Positions 1 to 6,653 of a stretch of 10,224 bases of DNA are shown here, piece by piece. Location: contig PMZX01000010.1 in assembly GCA_003170035.1 (NCBI GenBank), positions 1-10,224 of the forward strand. The letters are read 5' to 3'. Numbering within the stretch: the first letter of the stretch is position 1; each line of letters begins with the position of its first letter. Both the position numbers and the translations under genes were made by a program. The notes under the pieces are model-generated. The model was not told where the DNA came from and ran no database searches. It saw only the letters and a list, made by a program, of their open reading frames with translations. The DNA is from Myxococcales bacterium. GTDB taxonomy: Bacteria; Myxococcota_A; Polyangia; Fen-1088.

Positions 1-335
1 CACCGGGGGCCTGAACGGTTACAGTTCCTTCTCGTGTGGAAGAGCCAAGACCACAAAAGCCTAGCGGGCGGCACATCAGGGTGCAAGCGATGCGATGGCC
101 GATGGCCGGTGAGGCTTGACTTGTGTGCCCAGAAGGGGGGAAAAGATCACGCTATGGTCAAGAAGGCCTCGCGAGAGGCTACGGACTCGTCCCGCCCCGA
201 GCGCTCCGCGGTGTTCGAAACCGCTACAGCCCTAGGCGGTTTCGCAAATCATGGTGCGTGGTCCCGAGGTCACGAGGAAGACCTCAATGCCACGAGAACA
301 TCCTCCTCGACGGTGCAGCCCAGCGAGAAACGCCG
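1..335. other. No recognisable gene; hairpin inside
   Basis: I see no gene I can name here. One plus-strand frame is open from the window edge to a TGA at 337-339, which overlaps the ATG of the methyltransferase (ATGA), so it could be the tail of an upstream gene. Its translation is polar and has no motif I recognise. A second frame runs continuously into the methyltransferase from a possible ATG at 123, but its first 71 codons are Arg/Pro-rich and unlike the family. A 9-bp perfect inverted repeat lies at 216-244. The stretch may be an untranslated leader or degraded sequence. Confidence 0.4.
216..244. other. Perfect 9-bp inverted repeat (hairpin)
   Basis: CGAAACCGC at 216-224 is the exact reverse complement of GCGGTTTCG at 236-244, with an 11-base loop. 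No T-run follows on either strand, so it is not a typical intrinsic terminator. It lies about 90 bases upstream of the first methyltransferase and could be an RNA structure in its leader or a protein-binding palindrome. Confidence 0.4.
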
Positions 336-1118
336 ATGAGCGTGTTTGAAGCCTATGCGAAGTACTACGACCTTCTGTATCGGGAGAAGGACTACGCCGG
401 TGAGGCGGCCTACGTTCACAACTTGATCCAGAGAGACTTTCCCGGCGCCCGGAGCCTTCTGGAACTAGGCAGCGGCACGGGGAGGCACGCGGTGATGCTG
501 GCAGAGCGCGCATACGAAGTCAGCGGCGTTGACCGTTCTCCAGAAATGGTGGCGTTGGCGCAGGCTAGAGCCTTGGAGCTGGGGTGTGCCCGGGTGGGGT
601 TCTCGCAGGGAGACATCAGATCGGTCAGACTCGGGCGCACCTTCGATGTCGTCGTGTCGCTGTTTCACGTCATGAGCTATCAGACGACGCATGAGGACCT
701 GGCCGCGGCAACAGCAACCGCGGCGGCACACCTCGGGCCAGGCGGCGGATTCATATTCGACTGTTGGTATGGTCCGGCAGTCCTCATGCAGCGGCCTGAG
801 GTGAGGGTGAAGCGGCTGGAGGACGACCACATCGCATTGACGAGGGTCGCCGAGCCGACGCTGCTTCTTTCAGAGAACATTGTGGACGTGAACTACACCA
901 TGTTCGTGCGCGACAAGAAGACTCAGGAACTGAGCAGCTTTGACGAAATCCATAGCATGCGCTATCTCTTCCTGCCGGAGGTCAGACGGTTGCTGAACGA
1001 CGCTGGTCTGGATCTCTTGAGGACTGAGGAGTGGCTGACTGGGCGTCTGCCAGACGTCGGCAGTTGGAGCACCGTCTTTGTCGCCCGCAGGCGAGACGAG
1101 CCGACCAGGAACGGCTGA
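336..1118 (+). CDS. Class I SAM-dependent methyltransferase
   Basis: Predicted 260-residue cytoplasmic methyltransferase transferring a methyl group from S-adenosylmethionine; the acceptor is unknown, probably a sugar of the polysaccharide made by this locus. The N-terminus (FEAYAKYYDLLY, 4-15) is typical of small methyltransferases. Motif I is LLELGSGTGRH at 41-51, the acidic residue expected to bind the SAM ribose is D66 (SGVDRS), QGDI at 91-94 fits motif II, FDVVVSLFHVMSY spans 103-115, and the glycine-rich LGPGGGF at 133-139 fits the post-II loop. I chose the ATG at 336 because family similarity starts there; the same frame is open back to 123, but that part is low-complexity and Arg-rich. 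A weak GAG-type ribosome site lies 8 bases upstream. The gene precedes wzm by 147 bases on the same strand. The fold call is firm, the substrate a guess. Confidence 0.88.
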   Translation: MSVFEAYAKYYDLLYREKDYAGEAAYVHNLIQRDFPGARSLLELGSGTGRHAVMLAERAYEVSGVDRSPEMVALAQARALELGCARVGFSQGDIRSVRLGRTFDVVVSLFHVMSYQTTHEDLAAATATAAAHLGPGGGFIFDCWYGPAVLMQRPEVRVKRLEDDHIALTRVAEPTLLLSENIVDVNYTMFVRDKKTQELSSFDEIHSMRYLFLPEVRRLLNDAGLDLLRTEEWLTGRLPDVGSWSTVFVARRRDEPTRNG

Positions 1119-1265
1119 TGCGAAACGCGAGGCTAATACGCGGGTGGCTCATGTCAAGAGAACCGGATTCCGAAGGAGCTGACGGTGATTGGCCAAGATG
1201 CGAAGCTGTTTTGGGAATTGACTACTGAAGGTCACGGTAGTATCCGGACGTAGAATGGATGCCAG

Positions 1266-2138
1266 ATGATGACAAGCCCTGCGTCCCCGGTGATCGATGC
1301 ATCCACGTCAAGAGCGGAAGTAGAACTTGTTCTCGAGCCTGGTCGTGCTGACAAGAACTACTGGATCGACCTGTGGCGCTACCGAGAGCTCTTTCTGATC
1401 CTGGCCTGGCGAGACATTGCGGTGCGCTACAAGCAAACTGTTATTGGCATACTTTGGGCAGTTCTTCGACCACTCTTGACGATGGTGGTGTTGGCGGTGG
1501 TTTTCGGCCGGGTAGCCAAGCTCCCCAGCGATGGAGACGCGCCCTATCCCCTGCTGGTATTCGCCGCGATGCTGCCATGGACCCTATTTGCAACTTCGCT
1601 GACCGATGCTTCCAACAGCCTGATCGGCAGCGCTAATCTAATTAGCAAGGTGTATTTCCCAAGGTTGATCGTTCCGACTGCCACAATTGTTAGCGCTTTC
1701 GCGGATTTTCTAATCAGTCTGGCCATCCTGGCCGCCATGATGGTCTACTATCGCTTCGCGCCCCGCTGGCACATAGCGCTGCTGCCGTTGTTCACGCTGC
1801 TAGCCCTGCTCGCCAGTCTGGGCCCAGGTCTCTGGATCACGGCATTGAACGTCAAGTACCGCGATTTTCGGTATGTGATTCCGTTTGTTGCGCAGTTCGG
1901 CCTGTATGTGTCGCCCGTGGGTTTCAGCAGCGGTGTCATCCCTGAACACTGGCGATTGCTCTACAGTCTGAATCCGATGGTCGGCGTTATTGATGGGTTT
2001 CGTTGGTGTATCTTGGGTGGGAACAGTCCCATCAACTGGTCCGGCTTTGCACTCAGTCTTGGGGTTGTTGCTTTCTTTCTCTGGCTCGGCATTGGCCATT
2101 TTCGGAGGATGGAAAGGACCTTTGCGGACCTGATCTAG
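1266..2138 (+). CDS. wzm: ABC-2 polysaccharide export permease Wzm
   Basis: Inner-membrane permease that, with Wzt, exports a completed undecaprenyl-linked O-antigen or similar glycan to the periplasm. The 290 residues match the usual family length. A cytoplasmic N-terminus with the amphipathic LWRYRELFLILAWRDIAVRYKQ region (36-57) precedes about six hydrophobic segments, roughly 65-82, 94-112, 133-160, 168-188, 202-222 and 258-277. Family hallmarks are ILWAVLRPL (62-70), SKVYFPRL (127-134), NVKYRDFRYV (195-204), and SPVGFSS with LNPMVGVIDGFRW (216-222 and 235-247). The start is fixed to 1266 or the adjacent ATG at 1269, because an in-frame TAG lies at 1251-1253. The ribosome site is weak. 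wzt begins 8 bases after the stop, so the two are almost certainly cotranscribed and translationally coupled. Confidence 0.95.
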   Translation: MMTSPASPVIDASTSRAEVELVLEPGRADKNYWIDLWRYRELFLILAWRDIAVRYKQTVIGILWAVLRPLLTMVVLAVVFGRVAKLPSDGDAPYPLLVFAAMLPWTLFATSLTDASNSLIGSANLISKVYFPRLIVPTATIVSAFADFLISLAILAAMMVYYRFAPRWHIALLPLFTLLALLASLGPGLWITALNVKYRDFRYVIPFVAQFGLYVSPVGFSSGVIPEHWRLLYSLNPMVGVIDGFRWCILGGNSPINWSGFALSLGVVAFFLWLGIGHFRRMERTFADLI

Positions 2139-2146
2139 GCCGATCC

Positions 2147-3442
2147 ATGTCAGACATAGTCATCAAAGCAGAGAACCTGGGCAAGAGCTACACGATCGGT
2201 CACCAGGCTGAGCGTGGCCGCTACCTGGCCTTGCGCGACGTGGCGATGCAGAACGCCCGTGAGCTATGGCACAAGACCAAGGACTTGCTGCGGGGTAGGC
2301 CGATTGTTCTCGGCGCTACCCAAGAGGAGATCTGGGCGCTCAAAGACGTGAGTTTTGAGATCCACCGCGGCGAAGCGGTGGGCATCATCGGGCGCAATGG
2401 TGCGGGCAAGTCCACGCTGCTCAAAGTCCTGGGCCGCATTACCGAGCCGACTGCCGGGCGGGTAACCATAAAAGGGCGGGTGGCCAGTCTACTGGAGGTA
2501 GGCACGGGTTTTCACCCGGAGCTAACCGGCAGAGAGAACATCTATCTGAACGGGGCGATTTTCGGCATGACCCGTTCCGAAATCAGGCGCAAGTTCGAGG
2601 AGATAGTGGCCTTCGCGGAGGTGGAAAGATTTCTCGATACACCCGTGAAACGCTTCTCTAGCGGCATGTACGTTCGCTTGGCCTTTGCCGTAGCGGCGCA
2701 TCTGGAGCCCGAAATCCTGGTGGTTGACGAGGTTCTGGCGGTGGGAGATGCGCAGTTTCAGAAGAAGTGCCTGGGGAAGATGGGGGCAGTATCCCAGGAA
2801 GGGCGCACGGTCCTATTTGTAAGCCATAACATGGCCGCCGTGCAGCAATTGTGTCAACAGGGAATGGTGCTGAGCGCAGGTGCATTGAGCTATTGTGGTG
2901 CAATTGGGGACTCTATTCGCAATTACATGCAGGATGTGAAGGCCACGGTAGTTGGTACCGAGCTGGCGAATCGCAAGGATCGAAAGGGCAGTCAGTGGCT
3001 CAAGTTCACCAGAGTGGCCATCTGTGATGGTCTGGGCAATGAGCTTCGACAGGTGATGAGTGGAGAGAATTTGTCAATACGACTGTACTACCAGGCAAGG
3101 GGCGAAATGCGGAAGGCTTCGGTTAATGTTGCCTTCAATGTGAGGAGCAGTTCTGGCTATCTTCTGCTGAATCTAAACTCAGCCGACTCGGGGCAACCTC
3201 TGCTCGATATTTTTGAACATGGGTATTTTCAGTGCGATTGGCTAAGATTCAATCTCAGATCCGGAGTCTACGATTGCACCCTATTCTGCTCTGTCAATGG
3301 GGAGATTGCAGACTGGATGCAGAGCGCGTTCATTCTTAACGTTGAAGATGGGGACTACTATAGAACCGGGAAACTTGTGGATCGGGCACAGGGTGATGTG
3401 CTTGTTCCCTGTTCGTGGGCTTCTCAACCTGGCGCCAAATGA
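2147..3442 (+). CDS. wzt: Polysaccharide export ATPase Wzt, extended C-terminus
   Basis: ATP-binding subunit that powers the Wzm channel; 431 residues. The nucleotide-binding domain occupies about 1-265: Walker A GRNGAGKST at 82-90, a Q-loop region with the Wzt-type LLEVGTGFHPELTGREN at 115-131, signature FSSGMYVRLAFA at 170-181, Walker B ILVVDE at 190-195 with catalytic E195, and switch histidine H227 in SHN. Residues about 270-425 form an extra domain rich in predicted beta-strand, fitting the Wzt C-terminal carbohydrate-binding domain that in E. coli O8/O9a-type systems recognises the modified non-reducing end of the chain. The ATG at 2147 gives MSDIVIKAENLGKSY, the normal ABC start; the frame is open further upstream but overlaps wzm. 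Three methyltransferase-type genes nearby suggest a methylated cap, which is inference. The stop overlaps a possible short ORF at 3439. Confidence 0.94.
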   Translation: MSDIVIKAENLGKSYTIGHQAERGRYLALRDVAMQNARELWHKTKDLLRGRPIVLGATQEEIWALKDVSFEIHRGEAVGIIGRNGAGKSTLLKVLGRITEPTAGRVTIKGRVASLLEVGTGFHPELTGRENIYLNGAIFGMTRSEIRRKFEEIVAFAEVERFLDTPVKRFSSGMYVRLAFAVAAHLEPEILVVDEVLAVGDAQFQKKCLGKMGAVSQEGRTVLFVSHNMAAVQQLCQQGMVLSAGALSYCGAIGDSIRNYMQDVKATVVGTELANRKDRKGSQWLKFTRVAICDGLGNELRQVMSGENLSIRLYYQARGEMRKASVNVAFNVRSSSGYLLLNLNSADSGQPLLDIFEHGYFQCDWLRFNLRSGVYDCTLFCSVNGEIADWMQSAFILNVEDGDYYRTGKLVDRAQGDVLVPCSWASQPGAK

Positions 3443-3579
3443 AGTACTTCGGGAAAATCATCGCGAACTCAGCGTCGGACATTGACGAGATGTTGTCGCA
3501 TAGCGCTCGCCGGGGGATGCTCGTTCAACGTATGAGCCGTGCAAGTAATCGATTGCATGGCCCGGGAGTAAAGGACTAA
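3439..3579 (+). CDS. Possible 46-residue small protein
   Basis: An unrecognised short ORF that exactly fills the gap between wzt and the next gene. Its ATG overlaps the wzt stop (ATGA at 3439-3442), and its TAA at 3577-3579 directly abuts the next ATG at 3580. The peptide begins MKYFGKIIANSASDIDEM and ends RLHGPGVKD. It is polar and basic, with no signal peptide, membrane segment or cysteine. The AAGGA that serves the following gene lies within its last codons, as expected for coupled genes. It may be a real small protein, a coupling ORF that carries ribosomes from wzt to 3580, or the remnant of a lost gene. No function can be assigned. Confidence 0.35.
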   Translation: MKYFGKIIANSASDIDEMLSHSARRGMLVQRMSRASNRLHGPGVKD

Positions 3580-4314
3580 ATGAGGTTTGGCATTGCCGTC
3601 CGACGAGGTCGTGCGTTCGTCTCGAATACTGCAAGACACCTGCGTGCAGGGCACCCGCTAAGAGAATCCACGCGCTATTTCTGGCCGTGGTGGGAGTCGC
3701 TCGCATCTGGTCGCAGTCCACTCGATGATGAGATCCCTTGGATCTGTTTCTCCGCAATTGATTTTCTGTACACCGCGCTGCGGCCGGACATGACGGTGTT
3801 TGAATATGGAACCGGTGGCTCTACGCTCTTTTGGGCTCGTCGGGTACGACAGGTGTACGCAGTAGAGCACGACCGGGCGTGGTATGAACGAGTGAGAGAC
3901 GTGGTAATGAAGCAAGGCTGCAGGAATGTCGACCTTCGACTCTGCGAACCCACGGTTGCAGTGGGCAACATTGACAGCCCGGCATCCCTCGATGGCTTCG
4001 CATCCGGCGATATGATATACCATGGCTATTCATTCGAGACCTACGTGCGCAGCATTGAATCCTTCCCTGATCACTCCTTCGACGTCGTTCTAATCGACGG
4101 CCGGGCTCGCCCCGCGTGTTTTGCGCATGCACATCCGAAACTGCGACCAGGCGGTTACCTCATCCTCGACAATCCAGAGCGACCACATTACTACAGTGTC
4201 CATGACACCTTGCGCTGCGCTGGCTGGCCTTGTTTCGAATTCCACGGCCCCGTTCCCTCGATTCCAAATTTCAGCGAGACGACTATTTGGGTAAAGAGTG
4301 GTAGGATCCGTTGA
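3580..4314 (+). CDS. SAM methyltransferase-like protein
   Basis: A 244-residue predicted cytoplasmic protein with a class I methyltransferase fold. The SAM loop is FEYGTGGST at 74-82, followed by AVEHD at 94-98 whose acidic residues are placed to bind SAM, then FDVVLIDGRAR at 167-177 and the post-motif loop LRPGGYLILDNPER at 188-201. The first 60 residues (RYFWPWWESL, DDEIPWICFSAIDFL) resemble the leader of uncharacterised methyltransferases common in polysaccharide clusters. The ATG at 3580 has a good ribosome site, AAGGA at 3571-3575, and the preceding short ORF ends on the adjacent base. The likely job is O- or N-methylation of a sugar in the exported glycan, or of its cap. Family assignment rests on motifs; the acceptor is unknown. 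Confidence 0.82.
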   Translation: MRFGIAVRRGRAFVSNTARHLRAGHPLRESTRYFWPWWESLASGRSPLDDEIPWICFSAIDFLYTALRPDMTVFEYGTGGSTLFWARRVRQVYAVEHDRAWYERVRDVVMKQGCRNVDLRLCEPTVAVGNIDSPASLDGFASGDMIYHGYSFETYVRSIESFPDHSFDVVLIDGRARPACFAHAHPKLRPGGYLILDNPERPHYYSVHDTLRCAGWPCFEFHGPVPSIPNFSETTIWVKSGRIR

Positions 4315-4330
4315 GGGGTAGAAGGATCAA

Positions 4331-4465
4331 ATGAGAACCGTCTCTTGCTTGTTTAGGCTGCTTCGAAATGATCGTCATCCACGGCAGTTTCCGGCCTTTT
4401 TGGCAATTGGCGCGATGTTGACGCAATTGATCAGCGGCAGTGTCGTCAGTGTCTCAGGCGCTTGA
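4331..4465 (+). CDS. Possible 44-residue small ORF
   Basis: A short ORF 16 bases after the previous stop, with a good ribosome site (GAAGGA at 4321-4326, 4 bases before the ATG). The peptide starts MRTVSCLFRLLRNDRHPRQF and continues with a hydrophobic stretch (FLAIGAMLTQLI) before a Ser/Val/Gly tail. It could be a short membrane-associated peptide, a leader ORF, or the first codons of a deleted gene; the start resembles the basic amphipathic beginning of many sugar-modifying enzymes, but this is weak. Its TGA lies at the base of a 7-bp hairpin (4464-4482). I do not recognise it. Confidence 0.28.
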   Translation: MRTVSCLFRLLRNDRHPRQFPAFLAIGAMLTQLISGSVVSVSGA

Positions 4466-4482
4466 CAGCGCTACACGCTGTC
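4464..4482. other. 7-bp hairpin after short ORF
   Basis: GACAGCG at 4464-4470 pairs perfectly with CGCTGTC at 4476-4482 across a 5-base loop. The hairpin begins inside the stop codon of the short ORF ending at 4465. No T-run follows, so a classical intrinsic terminator is unlikely. It could slow polymerase, protect the mRNA end or control access to the next start, which lies 30 bases downstream. Confidence 0.35.
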
Positions 4483-4493
4483 GGCTACAACTT

Positions 4494-4521
4494 GATAGAT
4501 GAGACTCGATAGATGAGACTC
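4494..4521. repeat. 14-bp tandem duplication across a start codon
   Basis: GATAGATGAGACTC occurs twice back to back, at 4494-4507 and 4508-4521, with no mismatch. Each copy carries an ATGAGACTC start. The first ATG (4499) opens a five-codon minigene whose TGA at 4514-4516 overlaps the second ATG (4513), the start of the downstream methyltransferase. The duplication therefore created a decoy start arranged as an ATGA coupling site. Confidence 0.9.
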
Positions 4522-5100
4522 GGTAGGGTACTGCCACGCTTCTTCAGGATTCAAATTCGACGGTGCCTGCTCGTCCAACAGGCTCGTCGTAGACCTCGGA
4601 GAATTATCCTTGGGGCAGGAGGCACCTCTCAGCGTGGGTGGGTATCCACCGATATTACAACTCTTAACATCACTGAGGATCGCGATTGGTCTCGGTATTT
4701 CGTTCCGCAGTCGATCGACGCACTTCTGGCGGAACATGTCTGGGAGCACCTGACAGAGGTGGAAGGCTTGAAGGCCGCGCGTCTGTGCTATCGCTACCTT
4801 AGGCCAGGAGGGTACTTGCGGATGGCGGTGCCGGATGGCCTTAACCCGGATCCGACGTATCAAGTGCATGTTCGGCCGCCTGCACAGGGTCATCTTAGCC
4901 TTTTCAATCATCGGCGCCTTGTATTGCTCTTGGAAGCCGCTGGCTTCAGTGTCGAGCTGCTCGAATGGTTTGACGAACAGGGCCGATTCCACACTCGCGA
5001 TTGGGATGTAGCCGGCGGAAGGATCGAGAGATCATATCGTTTCGACGAGCGCCGTACAGTCTCCATCATCGTCGACGCGCGAAAGGATAGCGGCAAGTGA
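4513..5100 (+). CDS. SAM methyltransferase (SAM-dependent, type 11-like)
   Basis: A compact 195-residue class I methyltransferase. After a basic N-terminus (1-30), the SAM loop is IILGAGGT at 31-38, followed by the acidic D47 in VSTDI, then the diagnostic LLAEHVWEHL at 71-80, LRPGGYLRMAVPDG at 96-109 and HLSLFNHRRLVLLLEAAGF at 127-145. The last two blocks are typical of predicted SAM-dependent methyltransferases found in polysaccharide clusters. It is shorter than many relatives but the catalytic core looks complete. The start lies in the second copy of a 14-bp tandem repeat; the first copy's ATG runs into a stop. No clear Shine-Dalgarno is visible, so translation may depend on coupling. The stop overlaps a GTG (GTGA, 5097-5100). 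Acceptor unknown; probably a sugar of the exported glycan. Confidence 0.83.
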   Translation: MRLGRVLPRFFRIQIRRCLLVQQARRRPRRIILGAGGTSQRGWVSTDITTLNITEDRDWSRYFVPQSIDALLAEHVWEHLTEVEGLKAARLCYRYLRPGGYLRMAVPDGLNPDPTYQVHVRPPAQGHLSLFNHRRLVLLLEAAGFSVELLEWFDEQGRFHTRDWDVAGGRIERSYRFDERRTVSIIVDARKDSGK

Positions 5101-5441
5101 ACGTTACTCCTATTACTTTCTTCCCGTCGGGCTCCTCCACCGGCGCCTTCAACGATTTGCGAGCAGCGACTCCTTTACTGCCAGGGGGAGCGACGAATGG
5201 GGCCTCACGCATTGGCCCCGTCGATCCTCTCGCATTTGACACCCGCCGCCGTCGTCTCCAGCAGCTCTGGGCGGCGGCAAACGCAATTGAGGGCGACCAC
5301 TTGCCGGGACTGTCTTATGGGATGGGCGTAGGGCGGGCATCAATTGTAATTCTCCAAGGCAGGAGGATTATTTTGCCACGCAAGAAGGGTGTTCACCTTG
5401 ACCTGGGAACCGGAGTCAAATCAGAACGACTGATGATGTGA
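5097..5441 (+). CDS. Unrecognised 114-residue ORF, possible remnant
   Basis: This ORF begins at a GTG overlapping the previous stop (GTGA) and ends at a TGA whose last base is the A of the next ATG (TGATG, 5439-5443), so it fills the whole gap between two confident genes. The translation has no clear domain. Residues about 45-85 (AFDTRRRRLQQLWAAANAIEG, then GMGVGRASIV) faintly recall the start of TylF/macrocin-type O-methyltransferases, where a conserved helix precedes a G-x-G-rich SAM loop; the rest does not follow that family. It may be a degraded methyltransferase, an unknown small protein, or non-coding sequence kept open by chance. Transcription with its neighbours is likely. Confidence 0.35.
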   Translation: MNVTPITFFPSGSSTGAFNDLRAATPLLPGGATNGASRIGPVDPLAFDTRRRRLQQLWAAANAIEGDHLPGLSYGMGVGRASIVILQGRRIILPRKKGVHLDLGTGVKSERLMM

Positions 5442-6421
5442 TGGATACAGCTCCGATTGTGTTATTCAGCTACTGTCGCCCGGGGCACACGCGACGCACA
5501 GTAGGGTCTCTGGCAATGAATCCACTCGCCGGCGAATCAGATTTGCTCGTCTATTCAGATGCCGCCCGTAATCCAGCGAAGCAGGCAGCGGTGGACGAGG
5601 TGCGCTCATATCTGAAGACGATCACTGGGTTTCGCTCGGTTACGGTCAAGCACCGTCCCGAGAACTATGGCTTGGCGAAATCCATAATACAGGGTGTAAC
5701 AGAGGTTATGGCGGAGAAGCAACGGATTATTGTCCTCGAAGACGACATGCTTACCTCCCCGCACTTTCTCACCTACATGAACGAAGCGCTGGACAAGTAT
5801 GCCGACGACAATCGCGTAGTCAGTATCCACGGCTATGCGTATCCGGTTAATCAGCTTCTACCTGAGTCCTTCTTCTTGCCTGGCGCCGATTGCTGGGGCT
5901 GGGGAACGTGGCGCCGGGGCTGGAAACATTTCAACCCGGACGGACGGTACTTGTTCGATTCGTTGAGGCGGCGCAAGCTTATGCGTACCTTTGATTTTAA
6001 CGGCGCCTACCCCTTTTCGGAGATGCTGGAAGACCAAATAGATGGGCGGAATGATTCGTGGGCGATTCGGTGGTATGCTTCAGCGCTTCTAGCTGACAAG
6101 CTTACGCTCTATCCGGGCCGTAGTCTGGTTTGCAACATTGGACATGATGGCAGCGGCACTCACTGCGGCACGACGACCATAATGGACACTGTGCTAAGTG
6201 CAACGCCAATAAGTCTGGCCAATATTGCGGTGGAGCCCTCGCTAGAAGGGTGGCAGGCCTTCGCGCGATTCTTGAGGCAAGGACAGTCGGGGCCGCAGCG
6301 GTTGGTGCGCAGGATACTCTCACCAGATCAACTAAGGTCGATAAGGGCCCTCGCGCGCGACTGGACGCCGCCGGCCATGTCCAGGTGGATACGAAGCATC
6401 GTTGACGGGAACAAGGGATGA
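5441..6421 (+). CDS. GNT-I-like (GT13/GT2-like) glycosyltransferase
   Basis: Predicted 326-residue cytoplasmic glycosyltransferase with a GT-A fold. The start (APIVLFSYCRPGHTRRTVGSL, 4-23) is the usual nucleotide-sugar-binding first strand. ENYGLAKSI (74-82) and IIVLEDDM (96-103) follow; EDD is the metal-binding equivalent of DxD in GNT-I-like enzymes. DCWGWGTWRRGW (150-161) and DSWAIRWYAS (205-214) are strongly conserved in the bacterial GNT-I-like family, and NIGHDGSGTHC (232-242) probably contributes to the active site. The length fits the family. ATG 5441 is preferred; the adjacent GTG at 5438 is also possible. The A of the ATG is the last base of the preceding ORF's stop. The gene should add one sugar to the growing O-chain; the donor sugar cannot be read from sequence. 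Confidence 0.85.
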   Translation: MDTAPIVLFSYCRPGHTRRTVGSLAMNPLAGESDLLVYSDAARNPAKQAAVDEVRSYLKTITGFRSVTVKHRPENYGLAKSIIQGVTEVMAEKQRIIVLEDDMLTSPHFLTYMNEALDKYADDNRVVSIHGYAYPVNQLLPESFFLPGADCWGWGTWRRGWKHFNPDGRYLFDSLRRRKLMRTFDFNGAYPFSEMLEDQIDGRNDSWAIRWYASALLADKLTLYPGRSLVCNIGHDGSGTHCGTTTIMDTVLSATPISLANIAVEPSLEGWQAFARFLRQGQSGPQRLVRRILSPDQLRSIRALARDWTPPAMSRWIRSIVDGNKG

Positions 6422-6653
6422 CTCGCATCGGGAGCAATCGCACAATTGGCAAGATCGCGAGCCTGCATTGCAGCGTACCAGACGCGATGACGAGAAAATA
6501 CTCGGGAAAGTACCCGACACGAAGCCGGAAGTGGAGGGCGCGAGAAGTGGCGGCCTCGCACTGGCCCAGCATTCGTTGAAGCGGACGGAAGCTCTCGTGG
6601 ACTCGGGGAAAGCGATGCTAGTGGAAAATGCGCGTGTGACTCGAGACAAGCCG

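Noticed and set aside
232..270. GGCGGT near 236 as a possible ops/JUMPstart element
   Set aside because: The match is limited to six bases and lacks the rest of the ops sequence; it is explained by the inverted repeat.
1218..1246. Possible promoter before wzm: TTGACT with TATCCG 17 bases later
   Set aside because: The -35 is good but the -10 matches only at the first three positions, and TAGAAT at 1251 is too far away. Not strong enough to list.
1155..1254. Protein-like frame in the gap before wzm (contains PKELTVIGQDAKLFWEL)
   Set aside because: It has no good start codon, is only about 30 codons long and ends at a TAG. It could be a remnant, but nothing supports a gene.
5109..5140. ITFFPSGSSTG resembles a C-terminal motif of type II secretion pseudopilin GspH
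   Set aside because: It lies near the start of the ORF with no prepilin N-terminus or continuation of the motif, so the likeness is most likely chance.
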